This document shows, one piece after another, positions 43,927-52,711 of a DNA stretch of 64,000 bases. The stretch comes from Flavobacteriales bacterium (GTDB lineage: Bacteria; Bacteroidota; Bacteroidia; NS11-12g; UBA9320), in assembly GCA_020635355.1 (NCBI GenBank), contig JACJZW010000014.1, forward strand, positions 1 through 64,000. Direction: 5' to 3'. Made by a program: the position numbers and the translations under genes. Under the pieces are notes generated by a model. The model saw only the letters and a list, made by a program, of their open reading frames with translations. It was not told where the DNA came from and made no database searches. How positions within the stretch are numbered: position 1 is the stretch's first letter; each line of letters starts with the position of its first letter.

Positions 43927-44640
43927 ATGAATAAAATGATGCCTACAAAGATCTATATAGTAGAGGATGATGCTTTTACACGGGCGTCATTGGTAAGTTC
44001 ACTTGAACAGGAAGGGTACGTTGTTGTGGGCAGCAGTGCCGTTGCTGAAAAGGCGTTAAATGAGATTGTTGAGCTTAAACCAGCCATCGCTATTCTCGAT
44101 GTTTATCTGGGTTCCGGGCCAGATGGGGTTTGGATCGCATCACAATTGGAAGAATTAGGTCAGGAGGTGCATGTTATCTATCTCACCGCGTATAGTGATC
44201 ATGAGACCGTTGAGCGAATAAAAGGAACCAGGCCAAAGTGCTATCTAAAAAAGCCGTATGACCTTATAGCGTTAACCGTTAGTATTGATCTGCTTGTGTT
44301 GAACGACGAAAAGCAGAGGGAAGGCGCTCAAATGGAATCTGAATACATGGTAACTTTCCATAATGGGATAAAAACCTTTTTACTGGATTATCGCAACATA
44401 CATCATGTGGTTTCAGATGGTAATTATGTGCGGATCACAACGTCTGACGGAAGTTACTTCATCCGGGGAAATTTGAAGGATATACTTGAGCTTCTTGCCG
44501 GAAGATCTTTTGTTCAGATTCACCGAAGTGTAATTGTGAACCGGATATTTATAACCGATTGGAACAGCACTTCGGCCCTTGTAGCTGGTACTCGGTTCAA
44601 CATAGGACGCAGTTACCGGAAGGCCTTGGGCGAAAAATAA
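43927..44640 (+). CDS. LytTR family response regulator
   Basis: A 237-residue protein with a receiver domain (about 5-120) and a LytTR DNA-binding domain (about 140-237). The receiver has the acidic pair VEDD, the phospho-acceptor aspartate in AILDVYLG near 58, a conserved LTAYSD and the lysine in LKKPYD. The LytTR half contains DYRNIHHVVSDGNYVRI and FVQIHRSVIVNRIFI, typical of the fold. It should bind direct-repeat DNA sites. It follows the histidine kinase and precedes the large surface protein, likely its target. Start may also be the second or third Met. Confidence 0.93.
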   Translation: MNKMMPTKIYIVEDDAFTRASLVSSLEQEGYVVVGSSAVAEKALNEIVELKPAIAILDVYLGSGPDGVWIASQLEELGQEVHVIYLTAYSDHETVERIKGTRPKCYLKKPYDLIALTVSIDLLVLNDEKQREGAQMESEYMVTFHNGIKTFLLDYRNIHHVVSDGNYVRITTSDGSYFIRGNLKDILELLAGRSFVQIHRSVIVNRIFITDWNSTSALVAGTRFNIGRSYRKALGEK

Positions 44641-44939
44641 AGGTGGTTTTTGAGCCAAAATACTGCCCATGGTTGTTCGCAACAAAACCCATGTTATCCA
44701 TCACAAAAGGGAGTGGGGCAATGTAATGATAGAGCTGTAATTCCTAGCCTTGCGCTACTTTGAACGTTCAGGACAAATCAAGCCGGAACGGTTGGTGTTT
44801 AGTAGCAAGAGTAGGGAGGCGATTCTGAGATTTTATGGAAATTGCCTTAGTTCAATTCGATCCTTGGTGACAGGCTCGTCTCGGTGATACTGATCTGCCA
44901 AAATTCAAAGTGTAAAGAGAATTTTAAAAGCAGATTAGT
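44641..44939. other. Spacer between response regulator and surface protein
   Basis: This 299-bp spacer holds no reading frame of note and no TAnnTTTG box. It contains a perfect 10-bp palindrome TGAACGTTCA at 44761-44770, a possible operator. The final 60 bases before the ATG at 44940 are AT-rich. It is the likely control region of the 1213-residue cargo gene. Confidence 0.5.
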
Positions 44940-47900
44940 ATGAAAATCAGTTACCTATCTTTCTTATTTTTTTTAACCGTATCCGTACAGTCGGTTGCCA
45001 GTGTGATATATGTAGATTCCGCTGCGTCGGGCTCCAATAACGGAAGCAGTTGGGCCAATGCATACGTGGAATTGCAGGATGCACTTGATGCGTCTTCGAA
45101 CGGTGATTCCATTCTGGTCGCTGAAGGAACTTACATTCCTCAGTACAACCTGGTTAACACTACCTCCAGTTCTTCAAACCGCGATAATGCGTTTCACATC
45201 AACGATAAGGATGTAACCGTGAGTGGCGGATGGGATGCTTCAGCGGGCACTCAAACCGGCGGGAATACCATTCTCTCCGGGGATATTGGAACCGCGGGTG
45301 TAAACACAGATAATGCCTATCACGTATTAGTATCGGAAGGTCAGTCCAATTCTGCCGTGTTCGAAAATCTCGTGTTTAGCGGTGGTTATGGAACGAGTTC
45401 CTGCACATCCGTTTCCTTCGGAGGCAGCACCATCTACCGATGTTCGGGTTCGGCTATCAACTTTGTTAAGTCAAGTCCCGTTTTGCAAAACTGTATAGTT
45501 ACGAACAACCATGCCGCAACCTGGGGAGCCATGGTAGCAGATGGCAATGCCGGCCCTATAATCAGAAATTGCTTGTTTTATAATAACTCTTCCATCAACG
45601 ACGCGGTTATGCACGCAAATACAACCGGGAATCCGGAGTTCTACAACTGCTCGTTCATCGCCAATTCTTCATCGTCCAATTCCAATTGCCTCGCCCATAT
45701 TAATAACAACGGAGACACCAAGGTGGTAAACTGCCTATTTTACGGCAATACCGGAGGAACAACAGACAACTTCAGACTCTACATCAACTCCGGCAGCACC
45801 AATAATGCCGCGGATCAAACCGGAGGTGTGATTTATAATGCCGATACAGCAACCTACGTTGATCTCAGTTCGAACAGCTACGCATCGCTGTTTGTGGATT
45901 CTACCAGTGCCGTTGGGGCTGATGGTATCTGGATGACCGAGGACGATGGTTTTCGCTTACTCATAGGATCATCCGTTATAGATGCCGGAACCACAAGCGG
46001 TACGCCGACCACAGACATACTTGGAACTTCCAGAGGTTCGTCACCGGACATAGGGGCTTATGAGTACGAAGCTGTAGTTGTTAATACCAAAGGAACTTAT
46101 TGGAACCAAGTTATCAAAGCGGTTGCGAACAATAGAAACGTTAGCGACTATTTCGGTACCGACGTGGCCATTTCCGGGGATTTTGCGGTTGTAGGGGCAC
46201 CAAATGAAGATGAAGATGCCAATGATCAAAATACTCTTAACGCCGCTGGATCTGCCTACATTTTTTACAACAACAACGGAACGTGGAGCTTTTATCAAAA
46301 GATCGTTGCTTCTGACAGGGCAGCGGGCGATTATTTTGGTTCTAATGTAGGCATTTCAGGTGATTACATTGTTGTTGGTTCAGAAGGAGACGACGAAGAT
46401 GCGAGTGGTCAGAATTATCTGTCTAATGCAGGATCGGTCTACATTTATTACAACAACAACGGAACTTGGACTCAGGTGCAAAAGATTGTGGCGTCCGATC
46501 GGGCCGCTAGTGATGCATTCAGTTACGGATTAGCCATTTCTGGTGATTACATAATAGTTGGGGCCTACCGTGAAGACGAAGATGTTGCAGGAGCAAATAC
46601 GAAAAGCAATGCGGGATCAGCCTACATTTTTCATAATAATAGCGGCACCTGGTCTCAAACACAAAAGATTGTCGCCTCCGATCGAAACAATGATGACAAT
46701 TTTGGATTTGCCGTTGCCATATCAGACTCATTTGCCTTTGTTGGAGCCTGGTTGGAAGATGAAGATGCAGCCGGCTCAAATACGTATTATGATGCAGGAT
46801 CAGTTTATATTTTTACCAACAACAGCGGGACCTGGTCTCAAACGCAAAAAATAGTCGCCCCCGATAGAAATACCTATGACTATTTCGGATATTCTTTAGA
46901 TATATCGAATGATTATGCCGTAGTTGGTGCTTATGCTGACGATGAAGATACCAGTAATGCTAATTATGTTAATCAATCCGGATCAGCTTACATCTTCCAC
47001 AACAACGGTGGAACCTGGTCGCAAACTCAAAAAATTGTGGCCGGAGACCGAGTAACTGGAGCTGGTGACGCCTTTGGAAGATCCGTAAGTATTTCCGGAG
47101 ATTATATGCTCATTGGATCCCCATTCGACGCCCAGGATGCGAACGGACAAAACGGTGTTTCATATGCGGGATCGGCGTATATCTTTAACAACAATTCCGG
47201 AACCTGGTCGCAGGTACAGAAGATTGTTGCTTCTTCCAGAGCGACTAATGTATTTTTTGGTCAAGCTGCTTCCATTTCAGGAGATTATGTCCTGGTAGGG
47301 GCTCGCCAGGATAACTTTGATGCCAACGGCCTAAATGCCGTAAATTATGCCGGGGGGGCATATCTCTTCAGTACTGCCTGCCATCCAACAAATCCATTAT
47401 TCACCACTCCAAACACAACCGAAACAGCATCGTATGTAACCACCTATTCAGATGGTTGGTCGCATTACTGCAATGACTCCGGAGCGTTGTTACTCAGTTT
47501 AAAAATAGGCAGTTCCGGTGCTGTGGTTTACCCGAGTGACCTTCAACTCCAAACAGGATCAAGTACGGTTTATACCTGGACTGGAAGTGATGGTGGAATT
47601 ATCAGTACCGGTAACAAGGGTTATTCAATGATTGACCGCAGTTGGCACGTTGATGCTACTACGCAACCTTCTTCCGGAAATGTTGGCGTGCGTTATTATT
47701 TCACAGATGATGAGTACAACGATTTGGTGAGTGCACTCGGAAATTCAACCACGATGGGAGGTAGCGGAAATACCAGTACGATAACTTCAGACACCCAACT
47801 CACAATGTATAAACTCACCAGTGGTGATCCGTTCGACCGACCACATACCAGCAGCATTACCGGAATAATTATATACCATGGTGCAACACCGGGGACAACT

Positions 47901-48581
47901 ACCTGGAATGCCGGCGTCCATGGCGGGTTTGGGTTTGATCATTATGGTGAGTACGAAGTATCCAGCTTCTCTGGAGGTGGAGGCGGATCAGGTGGGGGCG
48001 GAGGGTCCGGACCGGCGCCATTACCCGTTGAACTGGTCAAATTTACCGCCCGGGAACACAACCAACATCAGGCGTTACTCCATTGGGTTACCGCCAGTGA
48101 AGTTAATAATAGCCACTTTGTAATTGAACGCAGTTTTGATGGAGTACACTTTGAAGCCATTGACCGCGTAGCTGGACATGGAACTTCATTTGAGATCAAT
48201 CAGTACAATTTTATAGATCAAACCATACCGGCCAATGAAATGAAAATCACCTATCGGTTGGTGCAAGTGGACTTCGATGGCACATCCGAGGTGAGTAACA
48301 CGGCTGTGGTTGATTTCATGAATCCAAATGCCAATGCCGTAACTCAGGTTCATGTCTTTCCAAATCCATTCAATGAATCAATGATGATTGATTTGGGAGA
48401 GTTTGAAGACGAATCATTTGTGGTTCAAGTTTCCAACATGTCGGGACAAATCCTGGTTAACAAACAGCTGGCCCACCAACGGTATCAACGAGTGGTCTTG
48501 GACGAACTGGTAAACGGAGCCTACATCCTGCAACTCACCAGCGAATTCAGAACTCTTCAGTATAGGGTGATGAAGAACTAA
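44940..48581 (+). CDS. Large T9SS cargo: beta-helix, FG-GAP-like propeller, sorting domain
   Basis: A 1213-residue surface protein. After a signal peptide (about 1-21) come a right-handed beta-helix (about 22-375; YVDSAASGSNNGSSWANAY start, several NCLFY-type turns), then seven FG-GAP-like repeats of about 60 residues (about 382-815), each with GTWxQxQKIVASDR, an ISGDYxxVGA strand and an acidic DEDA turn, consistent with one seven-bladed propeller binding Ca2+. Next is a domain of about 165 residues, a glycine-serine linker (GGGGGSGGGGG), PLPVELVKFTA, and a type A T9SS sorting domain (VHVFPNPFNESMMIDL, GAYILQL, QYRVMKN). It should be exported to the cell surface; the beta-helix suggests polysaccharide or adhesive interaction. 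Encoded right after a dedicated-looking two-component system. Confidence 0.88.
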   Translation: MKISYLSFLFFLTVSVQSVASVIYVDSAASGSNNGSSWANAYVELQDALDASSNGDSILVAEGTYIPQYNLVNTTSSSSNRDNAFHINDKDVTVSGGWDASAGTQTGGNTILSGDIGTAGVNTDNAYHVLVSEGQSNSAVFENLVFSGGYGTSSCTSVSFGGSTIYRCSGSAINFVKSSPVLQNCIVTNNHAATWGAMVADGNAGPIIRNCLFYNNSSINDAVMHANTTGNPEFYNCSFIANSSSSNSNCLAHINNNGDTKVVNCLFYGNTGGTTDNFRLYINSGSTNNAADQTGGVIYNADTATYVDLSSNSYASLFVDSTSAVGADGIWMTEDDGFRLLIGSSVIDAGTTSGTPTTDILGTSRGSSPDIGAYEYEAVVVNTKGTYWNQVIKAVANNRNVSDYFGTDVAISGDFAVVGAPNEDEDANDQNTLNAAGSAYIFYNNNGTWSFYQKIVASDRAAGDYFGSNVGISGDYIVVGSEGDDEDASGQNYLSNAGSVYIYYNNNGTWTQVQKIVASDRAASDAFSYGLAISGDYIIVGAYREDEDVAGANTKSNAGSAYIFHNNSGTWSQTQKIVASDRNNDDNFGFAVAISDSFAFVGAWLEDEDAAGSNTYYDAGSVYIFTNNSGTWSQTQKIVAPDRNTYDYFGYSLDISNDYAVVGAYADDEDTSNANYVNQSGSAYIFHNNGGTWSQTQKIVAGDRVTGAGDAFGRSVSISGDYMLIGSPFDAQDANGQNGVSYAGSAYIFNNNSGTWSQVQKIVASSRATNVFFGQAASISGDYVLVGARQDNFDANGLNAVNYAGGAYLFSTACHPTNPLFTTPNTTETASYVTTYSDGWSHYCNDSGALLLSLKIGSSGAVVYPSDLQLQTGSSTVYTWTGSDGGIISTGNKGYSMIDRSWHVDATTQPSSGNVGVRYYFTDDEYNDLVSALGNSTTMGGSGNTSTITSDTQLTMYKLTSGDPFDRPHTSSITGIIIYHGATPGTTTWNAGVHGGFGFDHYGEYEVSSFSGGGGGSGGGGGSGPAPLPVELVKFTAREHNQHQALLHWVTASEVNNSHFVIERSFDGVHFEAIDRVAGHGTSFEINQYNFIDQTIPANEMKITYRLVQVDFDGTSEVSNTAVVDFMNPNANAVTQVHVFPNPFNESMMIDLGEFEDESFVVQVSNMSGQILVNKQLAHQRYQRVVLDELVNGAYILQLTSEFRTLQYRVMKN
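46080..47375 (+). repeat. Seven in-frame tandem repeats of about 183 bp
   Basis: Within the surface protein gene, seven repeats of roughly 61 codons follow each other, seen in protein as GTWSQTQKIVASDR-like openings and NAGSAYIF-like closings. DNA similarity is highest between repeats 3 to 6, suggesting expansion by unequal recombination. Confidence 0.85.
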
Positions 48582-48629
48582 GATCGAAGAACTTCGTCAG
48601 ATCAGAGTTTAGAGTTTTGAGATCAGAGT
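48581..48629. repeat. Heptameric array after the surface protein gene
   Basis: From the last base of the stop codon the sequence steps in sevens: AGATCGA, AGAACTT, CGTCAGA, TCAGAGT, TTAGAGT, TTTGAGA, TCAGAGT. It runs into direct-repeat copy B. Confidence 0.6.
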
Positions 48630-49005
48630 GGTGGAATGAAATGTTTCTCAGTCCACAAGGAACAGATAGCGGTTAGCAGTTAGCGGGTAGCGATGCTCGG
48701 CCGGGGTAAATGGTAAGCGTTTAAACTAAGATCTAATATCGAAGTTCTAATAACCTCGTATGATCAGAGTTTTGAGATCAGAGTGGGGTTGGTTTGATTC
48801 TGCGTATCCGCGAAGCGGATCCTTTGCGCAGCGCAGCGGCTCTGCGCTGTCCCCGGATGAGAGGTCAAGATGATTGATTTCGGTCAATTCTTTCGAAACC
48901 GTAGTACGGTAATTTTTCCCGTTAAAGGGGACTCTGCGTTTAAAAATAGGGATGGGGATTTTTGATAAGATCTGAGATTAGAGTTTTGAGATCAGAGTAG
49001 GTTGA
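48611..49005 (+). repeat. 395-bp direct repeat, copy B
   Basis: Near-identical to 41339-41740. Differences are a few substitutions (such as ccaacagg/ccacaagg, gatcagagg/gatgagagg, gtgatcttt/ggatttttg) and loss of exactly one GATCAGA heptamer relative to copy A. The two hairpins (48806-48820 and 48829-48849) and the ACCGTA-g-TACGGT element are preserved. It fills most of the 48582-49110 spacer. Confidence 0.92.
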
Positions 49006-49036
49006 AGAATGAGATGCTTCTCTTGTAGATGAGATT

Positions 49037-49064
49037 CCTAACTGCTAACCGCTAACCGCTACCC
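49037..49064. repeat. GCTAACC heptamers before MscS gene
   Basis: Four heptamers CCTAACT, GCTAACC, GCTAACC, GCTACCC. They are the reverse-complement form of the GGTTAGC-type words inside direct-repeat copies A and B and match words in the spacer after recA. Confidence 0.75.
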
Positions 49065-49110
49065 AGTTTAATATTAAGTCATTTCAGAAGGTAGATTCTG
49101 AGTTTTGACC

Positions 49111-50373
49111 TTAAGAATTCATTCCGTTACCCGAGTTATCAATCCGTTCAAAGACCTCCAGGTTGAAGAATTTTACCGACGCCAGCAAATGATCAAACAC
49201 ATCAGCAATGATGTATTCATAATTTTCCCAACGTTTGTCCTTGCTGAAACAGTAGATCTCCAATGGAATTCCTTCAGAGGTTGGCGCCAGCTGGCGCACC
49301 ATCATGGTCATATTTTTATTGATGGCTGAATGGTGGTTAAGGTACACATCAATGTACTTTCTGAATACCCCGATGTTCGTGAGGTTGCGTCCATTTATTG
49401 GGAGTGATTTGTCCACTTCATGTGATGCATTGTAGTGATCAATCTCCTCCTGACGGTGTTCCAGGTAGGGAGCGATAAACGCTATTTTCTTCAGCCATTC
49501 AACATCTTCACCTGTGAGAAAACGAATGCTTTTCTGCTTGATAATGATGGATCGTTTGATGCGTCGGCCGTCACTCTCACTCATTCCTCGCCAGTTTTGA
49601 AACGAATCGGAGATGAGTGAATAGGTTGGGATGGTGGTGATGGTTTTATCGAAGTTTCGAACCTTTACCGTGGCTAGATTGATTTCAATCACATCGCCAT
49701 CGGCACCGTATTTAGAAAAGGTGATCCAGTCACCTATTCGCACCATATCATTCGCAGAAACCTGAATGCTGGCAACAAATCCTAAAATGGTATCCCGAAA
49801 GATGAGCAGAATCACGGCTGATGCTGCCCCCAATGCGGTAAAGTACTTCCAAACCGGTTGACCGGAAACCAAGGCAAATCCATAAACAATGCCTACGATC
49901 CAGGCGAAGATCATCACCACCTGAATGTAACTGTCAATGGGTTTATCCTTTAAATGTGGAAGGGTCTTGAAGAAGTCTTTAATGGTATTGAGTAAACTCC
50001 TGACGATCCACAGAATGAAAATGACTGAGACCACCCGAAGGATTTTTTCTGCGATGATTTCGAACTGATCAAAATCCTGAAACACATAGGGCACCAGCTG
50101 AATCGCAACGGTAATGGGAAGGAGGTGGGCAATGTATCGCGGAACTTTGTTCAGAACAAGGTAGTCGTCAAACTTTGTTTTGGAACGTCGGGCATAACCT
50201 ATAAAGGCAGCCAGCAGAACCCGACGCGTAAGCATATCCACGAGAAACAGAATAATGCCGAGTGCAATGACCAGTGCAATGACGTTCCAATACTTGGCGG
50301 CATGTTCACCTGCACCTTGTTCGCGCGCAAATTCAAAAACCCAATGACGATATTGTTCAGCCAGTTCCTTCAT
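49111..50373 (-). CDS. MscS family mechanosensitive channel
   Basis: A 420-residue channel protein with about five N-terminal helices. The MscS core includes the pore-lining helix region (FTALGAASAVILLIFRDTILGFVASIQVS near 185-213), the beta domain (VRIGDWITFSKYGADGDVIEINL, KVRNFDKTITTIPTYSLI) and a C-terminal soluble domain. The extended size and the RGMSESDGRRIKRSI segment match the YbdG/YnaI-like subgroup. It protects cells from osmotic downshock. A -7 box lies 18 bp upstream; the gene is divergent from the 50593 gene. Confidence 0.93.
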   Translation of the reverse strand: MKELAEQYRHWVFEFAREQGAGEHAAKYWNVIALVIALGIILFLVDMLTRRVLLAAFIGYARRSKTKFDDYLVLNKVPRYIAHLLPITVAIQLVPYVFQDFDQFEIIAEKILRVVSVIFILWIVRSLLNTIKDFFKTLPHLKDKPIDSYIQVVMIFAWIVGIVYGFALVSGQPVWKYFTALGAASAVILLIFRDTILGFVASIQVSANDMVRIGDWITFSKYGADGDVIEINLATVKVRNFDKTITTIPTYSLISDSFQNWRGMSESDGRRIKRSIIIKQKSIRFLTGEDVEWLKKIAFIAPYLEHRQEEIDHYNASHEVDKSLPINGRNLTNIGVFRKYIDVYLNHHSAINKNMTMMVRQLAPTSEGIPLEIYCFSKDKRWENYEYIIADVFDHLLASVKFFNLEVFERIDNSGNGMNS

Positions 50374-50390
50374 CAGGCGGCAAAGTTAAA

Positions 50391-50398
50391 AAGATGAT
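50391..50398 (-). promoter_or_regulatory. Putative -7 promoter box for MscS gene
   Basis: Minus-strand TAACTTTG matches TAnnTTTG, 17 bp before the mscS-like ATG. The same word occurs before the 9676 gene. Confidence 0.45.
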
Positions 50399-50534
50399 TG
50401 ATCTGGCTTTATTCCATTCGTAAATCACGCTCTCTAACCTTTACGGTTAACATATCTTCTCAATCACCTGATCGCCAACCTTCAACACTTACAACCTCGT
50501 TTAAGGATGGGCGATTTCAAAGCGGTTGGATGAG

Positions 50535-50542
50535 TACATTTG
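50535..50542 (+). promoter_or_regulatory. Putative -7 promoter box for the 50593 surface gene
   Basis: TACATTTG matches TAnnTTTG, 50 bp before the ATG at 50593. The predicted leader contains a small inverted repeat AAGGAG/CTCCTT (50563-50581). The position excludes starts upstream of 50542. Confidence 0.45.
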
Positions 50543-50592
50543 TTCGACACAGACTCAAGTTCAAGGAGCTTACTACTCCTTCCTCCGATTGT

Positions 50593-52683
50593 ATGAAACA
50601 CATCTTACCCCTTTTACTTATCTCCTTTTTATCTCTTCCATTCAGTAGTGATTCCGTGATGGCTCAGACCATTGATTCAACCATTCAATATGGTAGTTCA
50701 GGGTCCTCGTCCATTCACGCCATCGCAACCGATCACAATGGAAATACCTATGTTGCCGGTTATGTGGTGGACACCGTGTGGATCAATAATCAGTATCCAT
50801 TGGCTGGCAGCAAATCGGGTTCTTTACTCTATTTGGCCTCATTCACTGAAGACGGAGCTATACGCTTTACGCGACTATTCTCAACAGGTATAATTGCTCC
50901 GATACAATTGGAAGTAGATGATTCCAATAACCTATTTCTGAGTACACTCTTCGTGCTGAATAAGGTTTATCTCAATCCGGAGCTGACCGAAATCATCGCT
51001 CCAGGGTATGGTGAGCAAGCATTCATTCTTAAAATGAATGATCAGGGTAAAAACCAATGGTATGCCTATTCGTACGGCACCAAGACCAACTCAAACATGA
51101 AATCCTTTGAATTTTCTTTATCTGAAAATGGTGAAGTCATTTGTTTGGGATCGGCCAAGGGAGGAATCTCTATCCATACCTCTATCCGATATAATTATGC
51201 CGGGTTTTCATCTGTTGGGAATGAAAACTCCAATCGGTATGGCGCCATACTTTTTCGTACGAATCCTCATTTAATTACCCGATATCCCACCGCAACCTTC
51301 GGAAATTCCAATGCCTCGATATCCGAAATTGCCTTGGCAGAGCGCGCGGGCAAAATTGTGTTTGCCGGTCAGCTTAATGGAACGGTCGACTTCGATCTTA
51401 CCGCCGGTGTGAAGGAGTTAACGTCTTCCGGTCGGGGCTTCTATTGTTGCGTAGACACTCAGATGAACCTACAATGGGTAAAACCATCTGTTTTACATCG
51501 GTTTTCCAAGCTTCGGATTAATTCCTTCAATCAGATAAAAGGATTTGGAACCCACCCAGGTGTGGGGGTGGCCCGGTTTGAAATGAGCAGCATTGACTTT
51601 GATGGTAACTTTCAGTACGAATACACCGAAGATTTTTCCTCATCAATTATGGATGTTTCGGATGCCGCGGTTGATGGTGGAGGACATGTTTTTGTGACAG
51701 GAACGTTTGGCGGCTATGGCGATTTTGATCCAACCAGTAAATCGGCTACGGCAGGGACGTCCAATGCCGGAACCTACTTGGTGAAATACGATAGCTCCGG
51801 ACAGACCCGGTGGTTTATTACCGGAACAGGAACAGGCGTCAATACCAACAAAGGATTGGCCGTCAACCTCAGTAAAAATAACCAGCTACTTTGGGGGGGG
51901 ACCTATTCCCGAAATTTTTACTTCTCGGGAAACAATGCTCAATCTCCGCCCAACAGCACTCATGTCCTAGGGTTTTTAGCCCACCTCACGGAGTGTCGTT
52001 CGTTGCAGGGAGGCATTTCGCCCAGGGATACCGCAATTTGTGATGGGGAGACGGTGCCATTACAGGTGTTTGGTGGTAGAGTGGTGAGCTGGGCTGATGA
52101 TACCATCACGAGTTCAGTACGTTCGATCATGCCGGATCAATCCCAATTTATGGAGGCAACCATTACGAATGACACGGGCTGTTTTAAAACGGTGAACAGC
52201 TCGATAGTGGTTAACCCAATTCCCACCGCAACTATTGAATTAAAAGACAGCGGATGTATGGTACAAGGTGCCTGGAATACCATTCGATGGTATCTGAACA
52301 ATCAACTTGTTGCCGTTGAGAATAATGGTTTCTATGCACCAAAGGAAAAAGGTACGGTGCAGTGCGAGGTGGAAGACAGTAACGGGTGTATCGGAACTTC
52401 CAATCAGGTTATGTTCATACCTTCCTCAATCGGGCTCAACCTGCTGGATCAGGCCAGGTGGTACACTGTAAATAAAGAGCTATTTGTTCAATTTCAGGAA
52501 GAAATGGGGCCAGTCACTATCGCCCTCCTGGATAGTCGAGGAGCAACGGTATTCTCGGACAACGTTCCGGCTGGATTGCGGTGGTACAGGTCAAAACTCA
52601 ATCTGTCGGATGGCGTGTACACACTGATGTTAAAGGACCATCACCAAAATGTGATCGGATACAAACGTGTGATGATTTACTAG
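50593..52683 (+). CDS. Secreted propeller-like protein with probable T9SS sorting domain
   Basis: A 696-residue protein with a signal peptide (to about 24, DSVMAQ). Residues about 30-450 contain repeated segments typical of SBBP/beta-propeller surface proteins (IATDHNGNTYVAGYVVD, VDGGGHVFVTGTFGGYGDFDP, TYLVKYDSSGQTRWF). A PKD/Ig-like section with ICDGETVPLQVFGG and a CxxC-spaced region follows to about 610. The last 75 residues look like a T9SS sorting domain (VTIALLDSRGATVFSD, GVYTLMLKDHHQNVIGYKRVMI). The start at 50593 is chosen for the signal peptide and its position after the -7 box. Cargo function unknown. Confidence 0.8.
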   Translation: MKHILPLLLISFLSLPFSSDSVMAQTIDSTIQYGSSGSSSIHAIATDHNGNTYVAGYVVDTVWINNQYPLAGSKSGSLLYLASFTEDGAIRFTRLFSTGIIAPIQLEVDDSNNLFLSTLFVLNKVYLNPELTEIIAPGYGEQAFILKMNDQGKNQWYAYSYGTKTNSNMKSFEFSLSENGEVICLGSAKGGISIHTSIRYNYAGFSSVGNENSNRYGAILFRTNPHLITRYPTATFGNSNASISEIALAERAGKIVFAGQLNGTVDFDLTAGVKELTSSGRGFYCCVDTQMNLQWVKPSVLHRFSKLRINSFNQIKGFGTHPGVGVARFEMSSIDFDGNFQYEYTEDFSSSIMDVSDAAVDGGGHVFVTGTFGGYGDFDPTSKSATAGTSNAGTYLVKYDSSGQTRWFITGTGTGVNTNKGLAVNLSKNNQLLWGGTYSRNFYFSGNNAQSPPNSTHVLGFLAHLTECRSLQGGISPRDTAICDGETVPLQVFGGRVVSWADDTITSSVRSIMPDQSQFMEATITNDTGCFKTVNSSIVVNPIPTATIELKDSGCMVQGAWNTIRWYLNNQLVAVENNGFYAPKEKGTVQCEVEDSNGCIGTSNQVMFIPSSIGLNLLDQARWYTVNKELFVQFQEEMGPVTIALLDSRGATVFSDNVPAGLRWYRSKLNLSDGVYTLMLKDHHQNVIGYKRVMIY

Positions 52684-52711
52684 TGTACACAGAATCCTGT
52701 TCTGACCCGGC

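Noticed and set aside
41339..49005. Composite transposon or insertion sequences
   Set aside because: The direct repeats contain no transposase reading frame, no terminal inverted repeats, and no evident target-site duplication.
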